Notes: generated from the letters alone by a model not told the origin. A stretch of 64,000 nt of DNA from an uncultured Lactobacillus sp. (GCA_937874185.1 CALNAK010000022.1:310001-374000), one strand, 5' to 3'; shown: positions 52,700 through 61,225, counted from the first letter of the stretch. Numbers and translations: made by a program.

Positions 52700-54229
52700 A
52701 TGGCTAAGACAAAGAAAAAACGCAGCTTTCCTACTGCGTATACCGTTATAGTCATCGTTTTGATCTGTGTACAAGCACTGACTTTCTTTATTCCATCAGG
52801 GAAATATAGCACTTTGGAATACGATTCGGGTAGCGACAAGTTCGTGATTACCGAAGCCAATGGTAAGACTTTTAAAGAAAGTGCTACGCAAAAGACACTG
52901 GATAAGTACAAGATAAAAATTAAGGTTTCAAAGTTTAAGGATGGGACAATTTATCGTCCGGCTGCGATTCCAAATACTTATCATGAGATTAAGAAACCCA
53001 AACGTGGTGTCTTTGGGACCATTAATCAATTTTTAACATCACAAGTTCAAGGTGTCGTCGATAGTGTTGATATTATCGTCTTCGTCTTGATACTGGGTGG
53101 TGTTATTGGAGTCGTTAATGCGACTGGAGCCATGGACTCTGGTATGCAACGGCTGTCGGAGAAATTGAAAGGTAAGCAGAAGTGGTTGATTATTATTGTT
53201 ACTTCCTTGATTGCTTTAGGAGGAACAACATTTGGCCTTGCTGAAGAAACAATTGCCTTTTATCCAATTTTAGTACCGATATTCTTGCTGGCCGGGTATG
53301 ATACGTTAACCGCGGTCGCGGCGGTCTACTTGGGAACAGCGATTGGTTCCATGAGTTCCACCATCAATCCGTTCTCAACAGTTATTGCTTCAAATGCTGC
53401 CGGTATTAACTTTACAAACGGTTTGCCAATGAGAGTTTTGATGTGGTGTGCCGCTGTCGGAATATCAATTGTTTATACGATTAGATATGCTGAAAAGGTT
53501 CGTAAAGATCCTAAGAAATCATTAGTTGCTGACCAAGCAGATGATGATAAGGAACGTTTCTTAGGTGATATGGATATGTCGGTTAAGAGTGATTTCAGTA
53601 TGCGTCAGAAGTTATCACTGATTGTTTTCGCTTTAGGATTTATTGTTATGATTTATGGTGTACAACAATTGGGCTGGTACTTCACTGAGATTGCCGTAGT
53701 CTTCTTAGCCGTTACTTACATCTTGATCTTCATTGCCGGATTGACTGAGAGCAAGTTCGTTGATAGTTTCGTTAATGGAGCTAGAGATTTACTTGGAGTT
53801 GCTTTAACAGTTGGTTTAGCTAGATCAGTTGGTATTGTAATGGAAAAAAGTTTTGTTAGTGATACAATCATGCACTACTTCAGTAATCAAATTAGTGGTA
53901 TGAATAGTGTTCTATTTATCATTGTTCTATTCTTCGTTTATATAATTCTAGGATTCTTCATCCAATCATCATCAGGATTGGCCGTACTATCAATGCCAAT
54001 CATGGCTCCTTTAGCCGATGTTGTTGGAATTGACAGATCCCTGATTATCAACGCTTATAACTGGGGACAAGGAATCATCGGATTGATTGCTCCTACAGGA
54101 TTGATCCTAGTTTCACTTTCAATGGTTAACATTGGATTTGATAAGTGGCTGAAGTTTGTACTTAAACTATTAGCTATGATTGTTGTCTTGATAATTGTCT
54201 TCTTGAGTGTTGGAGTTTTGATAGAGTAG
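52700..54229 (+). CDS. YfcC family basic-amino-acid/carboxylate transporter
   Basis: A 509-residue membrane protein with about twelve helices and an unusual ~75-residue polar insert after TM1 (residues about 35-110). Family signatures include GVIGVVNATGAMDSG, GGTTFGLAEETIAFYP and the final NWGQGIIGLIAPTG. YfcC/ArcD-related carriers exchange arginine/ornithine or transport carboxylates; specificity here is unknown. GAAGGGA lies before the ATG. Two foldback repeats follow its stop codon directly. Confidence 0.82.
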   Translation: MAKTKKKRSFPTAYTVIVIVLICVQALTFFIPSGKYSTLEYDSGSDKFVITEANGKTFKESATQKTLDKYKIKIKVSKFKDGTIYRPAAIPNTYHEIKKPKRGVFGTINQFLTSQVQGVVDSVDIIVFVLILGGVIGVVNATGAMDSGMQRLSEKLKGKQKWLIIIVTSLIALGGTTFGLAEETIAFYPILVPIFLLAGYDTLTAVAAVYLGTAIGSMSSTINPFSTVIASNAAGINFTNGLPMRVLMWCAAVGISIVYTIRYAEKVRKDPKKSLVADQADDDKERFLGDMDMSVKSDFSMRQKLSLIVFALGFIVMIYGVQQLGWYFTEIAVVFLAVTYILIFIAGLTESKFVDSFVNGARDLLGVALTVGLARSVGIVMEKSFVSDTIMHYFSNQISGMNSVLFIIVLFFVYIILGFFIQSSSGLAVLSMPIMAPLADVVGIDRSLIINAYNWGQGIIGLIAPTGLILVSLSMVNIGFDKWLKFVLKLLAMIVVLIIVFLSVGVLIE

Positions 54230-54233
54230 AATC

Positions 54234-54355
54234 AGAGAGCGGAGAGCAACGGTTAGATTCTGAGCATTTGCCTAACCCTAGGAATTGCACGCAATTTTGC
54301 GTGTGATTTCTAGGGTGTAGCAAAGCACAGGAATCTGTTGCTCGCAGCTCGTTTC
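54234..54355 (+). repeat. Foldback repeat, copy B (divergent arms)
   Basis: About 122 bp with the same ends as the other copies but different middle stems: GAGCAAC/GTTGCTC, AGATTC/GAATCT, CCCTAG/CTAGGG and GCACGC/GCGTGT. Pairing is kept although the bases differ from copies A and C. It starts 5 bp after the transporter stop. Confidence 0.85.
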
Positions 54356-54361
54356 AGAATC

Positions 54362-54486
54362 AGAGAGCGGAACAAGGCGGTCAGCTCCCGAGCATTTGCA
54401 GGGCTTCACGAATTATACGCGGTCTTTGCGTATGATTTGTGAAGTCAGGCAAGGCGGAGTGGAGTTGCCCTTGTGTAGCTCGTTTC
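54362..54486 (+). repeat. Foldback repeat, copy C (tandem with B)
   Basis: About 125 bp, six bases after copy B and in the same orientation. Stems ACAAGG/CCTTGT, CAGCTCC/GGAGTTG, CTTCAC/GTGAAG and ATACGC/GCGTAT make it close to copy A. Confidence 0.85.
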
Positions 54487-54511
54487 AAAATAGAAATATC
54501 AATATTAATAT

Positions 54512-54550
54512 AAAACAGTCACAATTCTAAATATGAATTGTGGCTGTTTT
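54512..54550 (+). terminator. Intrinsic terminator after the tandem repeats
   Basis: AAAACAGTCACAATTC (54512-54526 region) pairs with GAATTGTGGCTGTTTT (54535-54550) with one G-T. It probably ends the transporter transcript beyond the repeats. Confidence 0.85.
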
Positions 54551-54605
54551 GCTACATATTATGTTTTTTGAATTTAGAGCAATATATGAGAACAATCGAG
54601 CAAGA

Positions 54606-54633
54606 TTACACAATGTATGTAAACGGTTATAAT
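54606..54633 (+). promoter_or_regulatory. Promoter with overlapping cre-like site
   Basis: TTACAC (54606-54611) and TATAAT (54628-54633) are 16 nt apart. TGTAAACGGTTATA (54618-54631) matches 13 of 14 positions of the CcpA cre consensus TGWAANCGNTNWCA and covers the -10, so carbon catabolite repression is expected. Confidence 0.65.
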
Positions 54634-54737
54634 GCTATTCTGTCAATATTGAATGGGAAACATACTATTTGTATTATTAAACGCCGTCACCTTTTATAAA
54701 GTTATGTAATTTACCAATCACAAATAAAGCTAAAGGT

Positions 54738-54893
54738 ATGTCAAATGTAGTCAATGGTCTTATAATGATGGCGTTATCTCTAGGGGTTTCCTTTGTTGCC
54801 AGTCTCATTTTATCTGGTGATAAACCTCAGCCCGCAACAAATGAAAAAAAGGCTAAGAATGTTGAACTAAGTAGTGTTTCAGCAATTCAATAA
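54738..54893 (+). CDS. Possible 51-residue membrane peptide
   Basis: A frame starting ATG at 54738 encodes one hydrophobic helix (VVNGLIMMALSLGVSFVASL) and a polar Lys/Asn/Ser tail, then TAA. The only Shine-Dalgarno-like sequence (AAAGGT) is too close to the ATG, and ATGs at 54765 and 54768 lack one too. It lies between a cre-controlled promoter and a hairpin. It may be a genuine small gene, a remnant, or chance. Confidence 0.35.
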   Translation: MSNVVNGLIMMALSLGVSFVASLILSGDKPQPATNEKKAKNVELSSVSAIQ

Positions 54894-54900
54894 TAAAAAG

Positions 54901-54932
54901 AAATGGAATGGCATATGCCGTCCCATTTTGTT
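54901..54932 (+). terminator. Hairpin before the GH65 gene
   Basis: AAATGG (54901-54906) pairs with CCATTT (54923-54928) around the inner palindrome GGCATATGCC, with one mismatch. The T run is short and interrupted, so it is a weak terminator or attenuator ending at the Shine-Dalgarno of the next gene. Confidence 0.55.
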
Positions 54933-54947
54933 TGGAGATATTAATTA

Positions 54948-57086
54948 ATGGATAACAATAAAACTATTTCCGCTAATGAATTGAGCAATAATAATCCAAG
55001 CTATTTGGAAACTATTTTTTCAATTGCTAACGGCCATTTTGGAGTTCGTGCTAGTAATCCGGTGGAGAAATCAGTGACAGGTGGCACAATCGTAAATGGA
55101 TTTTATGAAACATCTGCGATTACTTATGGTGAAAAAGCCTATGGATATGCCGAAAACAATCAAACTATTGTTAAATTACCTGATTTTAGGACAATAACTA
55201 TTTGTGATGATAGTAAAAATGAGTTTAGTAAGTCTGAATTAAAAGATGAAAGTTTAAATATGGATAACGGCGTTGTTAAGTCAGTTTACAAGCTGTCCAA
55301 TAAAGATAATCAATCCATCGAATTAACTTTGGAAATTGCCTTGCAACAATTGAACAATCAAGTTGTTGGTTTGCGTTATGAAATTAAATCAATTGATTAT
55401 GTTGGCAAGATAACAGTTGTTAAGCACCTAGATATTGTCAATGAATCTGAAGTTACTGATGATCCAAGAAAATCTCGGACTGTTAATACTTTGAACTATG
55501 ATAAGGCGCAATTAAGTGACTCTTGTGAGAAACTCAAAGTAACTACAGAAGTTAGTAAACTATTCTTGAATTTAGCACTCTGCGCCAAGGGTTCATTGGA
55601 ACAAAGTTATGACTTGGGAAAAAGTGACAGTATTACTTTAGACTATGTTGGATTTGTCAGTGACATTGGCGAAGATTTGAATCTGGAAGATACTCCTAGT
55701 TTTGACGATATTGTTAAAGAATCCAGTGAATTCTGGCAGAGATTTTGGAAGAGCAGTGAAGTTAAAATTTCTGGTGATGACAAATTAAATCAAGCCATTC
55801 ACTATAATTTATTCCAACTAACTTCATCAACTGGTCGGGATGGCAGGACTAATATTCCGGCAAAAGGTTTGTCAGGAACGGGTTATGAAGGTCATTATTT
55901 CTGGGATACTGAAATGTATATGTCACCATTTTTCGCCTATACCAATCCTAAAATTGCTCAAGAGTTAATCAAATATAGACACAGTATTTTGGATGCTTCT
56001 AAAAAGAGAGCTCGCCAGTTAGGTGTAAAAGAAGGAGCCTTATATGCCTGGAGAACTATCAATGGTGAAGAGGCCAGTGCTTATTATCCAGCAGGAACAG
56101 CCCAATATCATATTGATGCTGATATTTCATATGCGATTAATCGTTATTACGACGTTACTGGAGATTCAGATTTTATTGAAAAATATGGTTTAGAGGTAAT
56201 CATCGAAACGGCTAGATTCTGGAAGAATTTCGGCAGTTACAGTAACGTTGCTGGGGAAAAGAAGTTCTGTTTCTTTGATGTCACTGGACCAGATGAATAT
56301 ACGGCGATTGTAAACAACAATTACTACACAAATAGAATGGCAAAATTCAATTTGGAGTTTGCGGTTAAATTGATTGATGAATTTCCAGTTAAATCTGAAG
56401 ATTTTGGAGTTACTAAAAAAGAACGTGATGAATTTGCGAAAATTGCTTCAGATATTTATCTACCATATGACAAAAAGTTAGGTATCAATATGCAAGATGA
56501 TAGTGCATTTGAGAAACCAATTTGGCCATTTGCGGATACTCCTAAGGAAAACTATCCTTTGTTGTTACACTACCATCCTTTAGCTATTTATCGTTATCAA
56601 GTAAACAAGCAAGCTGACACACTTTTAGCTGATTTTCTCTTTGACGATATTTCTAAGAATCAATTAACTAGAGAATATGACTATTACGAGAAAATCACGA
56701 CACATGATTCGTCACTTTCAAGATCAATTTTTAGTGCTTTGGCGGCCAGAATTGGGTTGAAGAAAAAGGCCTATTCTTATTTTACCGATACAGTTAGAAC
56801 TGATTTGACTGATTTGCAGGGCAATACCGATGATGGATTGCACGTTGCTAATTTAGGTGGTAGTTGGTTGACTGTAGTAGCTGGATTTGGTGGTATTCAA
56901 GTCAAAGATGATACATTGGAAATCACTAATAATTTACCTGATGAGTGGAATGAATTATCAGTTAGAATAATGTTTAGAGGTAGATTATTGGAGATTACAT
57001 ATTCAGCTAAAGAAACTAATGTTAAGGTTATTGAAGGTAAGCCACTTGAAATAAATATTAATGGTGCAAAACAACTAGTTAAATAG
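54948..57086 (+). CDS. GH65 family disaccharide phosphorylase (maltose-phosphorylase-like)
   Basis: A 712-residue inverting phosphorylase of glycoside hydrolase family 65. An N-terminal beta-sandwich (to about residue 260) and an (alpha/alpha)6 barrel are followed by a C-terminal beta domain. GYEGHYFWDTEMYM (about 321-334) and the general-acid Glu in TGPDEYTAIVNNNYYTN (about 447-463) are hallmarks. Family activities include maltose, kojibiose, nigerose and trehalose phosphorolysis, and specificity is not readable. It is somewhat shorter than the usual 750-760. No beta-phosphoglucomutase gene is adjacent. GGAG lies 10 nt upstream. Confidence 0.88.
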   Translation: MDNNKTISANELSNNNPSYLETIFSIANGHFGVRASNPVEKSVTGGTIVNGFYETSAITYGEKAYGYAENNQTIVKLPDFRTITICDDSKNEFSKSELKDESLNMDNGVVKSVYKLSNKDNQSIELTLEIALQQLNNQVVGLRYEIKSIDYVGKITVVKHLDIVNESEVTDDPRKSRTVNTLNYDKAQLSDSCEKLKVTTEVSKLFLNLALCAKGSLEQSYDLGKSDSITLDYVGFVSDIGEDLNLEDTPSFDDIVKESSEFWQRFWKSSEVKISGDDKLNQAIHYNLFQLTSSTGRDGRTNIPAKGLSGTGYEGHYFWDTEMYMSPFFAYTNPKIAQELIKYRHSILDASKKRARQLGVKEGALYAWRTINGEEASAYYPAGTAQYHIDADISYAINRYYDVTGDSDFIEKYGLEVIIETARFWKNFGSYSNVAGEKKFCFFDVTGPDEYTAIVNNNYYTNRMAKFNLEFAVKLIDEFPVKSEDFGVTKKERDEFAKIASDIYLPYDKKLGINMQDDSAFEKPIWPFADTPKENYPLLLHYHPLAIYRYQVNKQADTLLADFLFDDISKNQLTREYDYYEKITTHDSSLSRSIFSALAARIGLKKKAYSYFTDTVRTDLTDLQGNTDDGLHVANLGGSWLTVVAGFGGIQVKDDTLEITNNLPDEWNELSVRIMFRGRLLEITYSAKETNVKVIEGKPLEININGAKQLVK

Positions 57087-57106
57087 TTGTAAGTCAGGGG
57101 GATTTG

Positions 57107-57964
57107 ATGGCAATATATTTAGAAATGCCTGGGTTAGATCCAAAATTTGGATTTAAATTTTTGGAAAACAAAGGCGATATTTTGACCACCCCTCACTGGC
57201 ATCGTGAATATGAACTAGTTTTATTGACCAAAGGCAAAATTAATCTGGGTATCAATGGAAATCAGTTTCAACTTGAAGAAGGTGGAATAGTCTTCTTTAA
57301 CAGCGGCGATATACATTATATTGTTGCTACACCGGACTCCAATCGGTTTGTATATCAATTTGATATGTCATTATTTAATGAATCAATTGTCAAAAAAATT
57401 AATTTGGTTGAACGATTGAATCAAGTGTCGCAGGTCAGCTCTTTGTGGAGTGATGATTTGCGTTTAAGGGTTCGCAAAATTTTATTGGAAATAGTTGAAG
57501 AAGAGAATCGACAACAATCTGATATGGATTTTGTGATTGAAGGTTTGATGTATCAATTGGTAACTTTGATGATAAGAGAATTTCCTAAGAATTCTGAGAC
57601 GAAAAATTCTGGAATAAACATAAAAAGCAAGATGATTTTAGAAACTCTAAATAAAGTATTTTTGTATGTTGAAAGCAATTATGAGAATAAGATGACGCTT
57701 GAAGATGTTGCCGAGGCTGCAGGGTTTAGCGTGTATTACTTTACGAGGTTCTTTAAGAAAAATGTCGGCCAAACGTTTGTAGAATTTCTAAATAATTATC
57801 GGATTGACAAAGCAAAATGGGAGATTATTAATACTGACGCTTCAATCAGTGCGATTTTGAATAAAGTTAGATTCTCTAGTAATAAAACATTTTATAGGTT
57901 GTTTAAAAAGCAAACTGGTATTTCGCCAAAACAATATCGAATAAAATATAATATTGATAAATGA
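57107..57964 (+). CDS. AraC family transcriptional regulator
   Basis: A 285-residue regulator with an N-terminal cupin sugar-sensing domain (PHWHREYELVLLTKG, the metal/ligand histidines, about 31-45; GDIHYIV about 75) and a C-terminal AraC double helix-turn-helix (LEDVAEAAGFSVYYFTRFFKK and ISPKQYR at the end). ATG at 57107 is preferred behind GGGGG. It lies 20 bp after the GH65 gene and likely regulates it in response to the sugar. A foldback repeat starts 2 bp after its stop. Confidence 0.9.
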   Translation: MAIYLEMPGLDPKFGFKFLENKGDILTTPHWHREYELVLLTKGKINLGINGNQFQLEEGGIVFFNSGDIHYIVATPDSNRFVYQFDMSLFNESIVKKINLVERLNQVSQVSSLWSDDLRLRVRKILLEIVEEENRQQSDMDFVIEGLMYQLVTLMIREFPKNSETKNSGINIKSKMILETLNKVFLYVESNYENKMTLEDVAEAAGFSVYYFTRFFKKNVGQTFVEFLNNYRIDKAKWEIINTDASISAILNKVRFSSNKTFYRLFKKQTGISPKQYRIKYNIDK

Positions 57965-57966
57965 TT

Positions 57967-58087
57967 AGAGAGTGGAACAAGCTGTTTAGATTCTGAGTAT
58001 TTGCAGGACTTTACGAATTATACGCGAGCTTGCGTATGATTTGGGAAGTCAGGCAAAGCACAGGAATCTGGCTTGTGTAGCTCGTTT
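57967..58087 (+). repeat. Foldback repeat, copy D
   Basis: About 121 bp with arms ACAAGC/GCTTGT, AGATTC/GAATCT, TTTGC/GCAAA and ATACGC/GCGTAT. The GACTTT/GAAGTC stem has a G-T pair. The 5' end carries AGAGAGT in place of AGAGAGC. Confidence 0.85.
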
Positions 58088-58115
58088 TAGATAGTTATTT
58101 TGATTTGTGTTAAGG

Positions 58116-58145
58116 CTACTAACGTTAAAGTTGGTAGTTTTTTTG
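58116..58145 (+). terminator. Intrinsic terminator after the AraC gene
   Basis: CTACTAAC (58116-58123) pairs with GTTGGTAG (58130-58137), 8 bp with one G-T, loop GTTAAA, then seven T. Confidence 0.85.
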
Positions 58146-58146
58146 T

Positions 58147-58175
58147 TTGGGCAGATTGTTCAACTCAGCTATAAT
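58147..58175 (+). promoter_or_regulatory. Promoter of fumC-frdA
   Basis: A perfect TATAAT (58170-58175) lies 17 nt after TTGGGC (58147-58152). Confidence 0.6.
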
Positions 58176-58206
58176 TGATTTAACAATTTGTTTTGGAGGG
58201 AAATTA

Positions 58207-59592
58207 ATGTCAGATTATAGAATTGAAGAAGATACCTTAGGTGCCGTCAAGATTCCGGTTGATGCATTATGGGGTGCACAAACTGAACGTAGTCGGAATA
58301 ATTTTTCCACAGGTGCAAAAATGCCATTGGAGATTATCAAAGCTTTGTTACAAATTAAAAAAGCTGCCGCAATTGCTAACAAGGATTTAAAAGCGGTTGA
58401 CGATGATAAAGCTGATTTGATTGTTGAGTCGATTGATAAATTATTGAGCTTAAATGATGAAGACTTGCAAAAAGATTTTCCATTGGTAATTTACCAAACA
58501 GGTTCAGGTACACAAACTAATATGAACGTGAATGAAGTTGTGGCACACGTAGCACAACAAATTAATAGTAAAATTGAAATTCTTCCTAATGATGATGTTA
58601 ATCACGGGCAAAGTTCGAATGATATTTTCCCAACGGCGATGAATATTACTGGTGCAATTGCTGTGGATAACCTTGAAAAATCTACCAAACATCTGATTGA
58701 TGAACTAAAGCAAAAACAAGCAAAATATTGGAAGGTTGTTAAAATTGGTCGCACACATTTACAAGATGCTACTCCATTAACTTTTGGCCAAGAAGTCAGT
58801 GGTTGGGCCAGCATGTTGGAACACGACCTTTCATATTTAAATGAATTAAATAAAACTTTGGGCGAACTAGCTATTGGGGGAACAGCTGTCGGAACTGGTT
58901 TGAACGCTGCTCCTGGTTTTGCCGATAAGATAGCTGATCAAATGAGTCGAGTTTATGGACATGAATTTACGGCTGATACTAATAAATTTTATGGATTGGC
59001 TGCACATTCAGGACTAAATGTTGTGCATGGTGCTATCAAGACTTTGGCCAGTGACCTTATGAAAATTGCGAATGACGTACGTTTTCTAGCTAGTGGTCCA
59101 AGATCTGGATACGGTGAATTGAATATTCCTGCTAATGAACCAGGCTCATCAATTATGCCTGGAAAGGTTAATCCGACACAGGCCGAGGCTATTACTATGG
59201 CTGCGGTTCGTGTAATGGGGAATGATGTTGTCGTCAATGTTGCTTCGAGCCAAGGTAATTTTGAAATGAACGTTTATAAACCAGTTTTAATTAGTGCTTT
59301 CTTGGAATCAGCTGAATTGTTGACAGGAACAATGTATGGTTTTGCCGATAAAATGATTGCAGGATTGTCGGTCAATGAAGGACGTATGAAGGAATTAGTT
59401 GACCGTTCTTTGATGACAGTAACCGCTTTGTCACCACATATCGGCTACCATCAGAGTGCAGAAATCGCCCAGAAAGCTCAAGCTGAAGGGACTACTTTAA
59501 AAGTTGCCGCTGTTAAGTCCGGTTTGGTTACTGAAGAACAATTTGATCAGTGGGTAGTACCGATTGATATGACTAATATTGAGGAGAAATAA
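58207..59592 (+). CDS. fumC: Class II fumarate hydratase
   Basis: Fumarase C interconverts malate and fumarate without an iron-sulfur cluster. The 461 residues include TLGAVKIPVDALWGAQTERS near the start, GSGTQTNMNVNEV, NHGQSSND and the family signature GSSIMPGKVNPTQAE (about 317-331). ATG at 58207 follows GGAGGG; the frame is open 20 codons upstream. It lies one base before the frdA start and forms with it a reductive malate-fumarate-succinate route. Confidence 0.95.
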   Translation: MSDYRIEEDTLGAVKIPVDALWGAQTERSRNNFSTGAKMPLEIIKALLQIKKAAAIANKDLKAVDDDKADLIVESIDKLLSLNDEDLQKDFPLVIYQTGSGTQTNMNVNEVVAHVAQQINSKIEILPNDDVNHGQSSNDIFPTAMNITGAIAVDNLEKSTKHLIDELKQKQAKYWKVVKIGRTHLQDATPLTFGQEVSGWASMLEHDLSYLNELNKTLGELAIGGTAVGTGLNAAPGFADKIADQMSRVYGHEFTADTNKFYGLAAHSGLNVVHGAIKTLASDLMKIANDVRFLASGPRSGYGELNIPANEPGSSIMPGKVNPTQAEAITMAAVRVMGNDVVVNVASSQGNFEMNVYKPVLISAFLESAELLTGTMYGFADKMIAGLSVNEGRMKELVDRSLMTVTALSPHIGYHQSAEIAQKAQAEGTTLKVAAVKSGLVTEEQFDQWVVPIDMTNIEEK

Positions 59593-59593
59593 G

Positions 59594-60985
59594 ATGGCTG
59601 AGAAATTTATTTTTACACCAACTAAGATTGATCAATTGAAACAACAATATGACGTGATAATTATCGGTTCCGGTGGTGCTGGTTTAACAAGTGCCATTCA
59701 AGCATATGAATTAGGATTATCACCAGTTATTTTGGAAAAAATGGATAAAATTGGTGGTAACACAACTCGAGCATCTTCTGGAATGAACGCCGCTGAAACT
59801 TTTGTTCAACTCAATCATAAAATCGTCGATAGTTTTCAAGACTTCTACGATGAAACTTATATCGGTGGTGGCAAAAAAAATAATACTGAACTATTAAAAT
59901 TTTTCACGGAACATGGTGCTTTAGCCATTGATTGGTTGGACCAGCACGGAATTAAGTTAGATGACTTAACCATAACCGGCGGTATGAAGACTGAAAGAAC
60001 CCACCGTCCTAGTTCGTTGGCTCCAATTGGTGGTTACTTGGTTACTGAATTATTGAAACAAGTTGCTAAAGATGAAATTCCACTATTTGATAATATTAAA
60101 GTTACTGATTTGGTAATTGAAAAAGGTAAGATTACTGGTGTTAAAGCTTTGGCAGATGAAGAAATTGAAATAAAAGCTGATGCTGTCATTTTAGCTACTG
60201 GTGGTTTTGGAGCCGGCAAAGATTTAATTGCCAAGTATCGTTCAGACCTATTGAAACTAAAGACAACTAATCAACCTGGAGCAACTGGTGATGGATTAAA
60301 ATTAGCTGAAAAAGTCGGTGCTAAATTAGTTGATATGGACCAAATTCAAGTTCATCCAACTGTTCAACAAGATACTGATCATGCTTTTTTGATTGGCGAG
60401 GCTGTTCGTGGTGAAGGAGCAATTTTAGTTAATAATTCAGGTGAACGATTCGTCAATGAACTTGATACTAGAAAAAAAGTTACACAAGCAATCGACGATT
60501 TAGGTGGAACTGGTGCCTATTTGATTTTCGATACCGATATTCGTAAACGAGTAAAGGCTATTGAATTTTATGATCATATTGGTCTAGTTAAAACTGGTCA
60601 AAGTATTGCGGAATTAGCCCAAAAGATTGACGTTGATGCCCAAACTTTACATATGACAATTGAACATTGGAATTTCTCAGTTGATAAGCAAAATGATTCT
60701 GAGTTCAATCGAACAACTGGAATGGAAAGAAAAATTATTGATGGCCCATTCTATGCGATTCATATTGCACCAGCAGTTCACTATACAATGGGTGGCGTGG
60801 CAATCAACCATGAAACTCAAGTATTGAATAAAGACGGCAAAGTTATCAAAGGCTTGTTTGCAGCTGGTGAAGTTGCCGGTGGATTACACGGTAATAATCG
60901 AATTGGTGGTAATTCAATTGCTGAAACAGTTGTCTTTGGACGCCAGGCTGGTCAACAAGTTTATAAATATTTGAAACAAGAATAA
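59594..60985 (+). CDS. frdA: Fumarate reductase flavoprotein (flavocytochrome c type, soluble)
   Basis: A 463-residue FAD enzyme that reduces fumarate to succinate. The FAD loop is IIIGSGGAGLTSA (about 25-37), with GGNTTRASSGMNA, the substrate region THRPSSLAPIGG, the catalytic Arg region GEAVRGEGAILVN and HYTMGGVAI. It lacks heme motifs and a signal peptide, so electrons probably come from an external carrier or NADH. ATG at 59594 has GAGGAGAAA upstream, within the fumC end. A terminator follows. Confidence 0.9.
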   Translation: MAEKFIFTPTKIDQLKQQYDVIIIGSGGAGLTSAIQAYELGLSPVILEKMDKIGGNTTRASSGMNAAETFVQLNHKIVDSFQDFYDETYIGGGKKNNTELLKFFTEHGALAIDWLDQHGIKLDDLTITGGMKTERTHRPSSLAPIGGYLVTELLKQVAKDEIPLFDNIKVTDLVIEKGKITGVKALADEEIEIKADAVILATGGFGAGKDLIAKYRSDLLKLKTTNQPGATGDGLKLAEKVGAKLVDMDQIQVHPTVQQDTDHAFLIGEAVRGEGAILVNNSGERFVNELDTRKKVTQAIDDLGGTGAYLIFDTDIRKRVKAIEFYDHIGLVKTGQSIAELAQKIDVDAQTLHMTIEHWNFSVDKQNDSEFNRTTGMERKIIDGPFYAIHIAPAVHYTMGGVAINHETQVLNKDGKVIKGLFAAGEVAGGLHGNNRIGGNSIAETVVFGRQAGQQVYKYLKQE

Positions 60986-61022
60986 TAAATGTACGTGTTA
61001 AATATTAATTAAATTTAATGGT

Positions 61023-61066
61023 AAAAAGTTTCCAAATTCTGTCTACTAGAATTTGGAAACTTTTTT
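61023..61066 (+). terminator. Intrinsic terminator of fumC-frdA
   Basis: A perfect 18-bp stem (61023-61040 with 61048-61065) containing AAGTTTCCAAATTC/GAATTTGGAAACTT, loop of 7, then T's. Confidence 0.93.
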
Positions 61067-61102
61067 ATGTTTAAAGACTGCATAGATTTTATTTGTTCTA
61101 TT

Positions 61103-61225
61103 GAAACGAGCTGCGCAAGCCAGATTCCTGTGCTTTGCCTGACTTCCCAAATCATACGCAAAGTACACGTATAATTCGTGAAGCCCTGCAAATGCTCGGA
61201 ATCTAAACGGTTTGTTCCGCTCTCT
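61103..61225 (-). repeat. Foldback repeat, copy E (inverted)
   Basis: About 123 bp in the opposite orientation to copies A-D. Read on the minus strand it begins AGAGAGCGGAACAAA and ends GCAGCTCGTTTC, with AGATTC/GAATCT and CTTCAC/GGGAAG stems. Together with the terminator it fills the 321-bp gap between frdA and the antiporter gene; nothing else is seen there. Confidence 0.85.

Noticed and set aside
49244..61225. CRISPR array
   Set aside because: The repeats are dispersed, over 120 bp, self-complementary and without regular spacers or cas genes.
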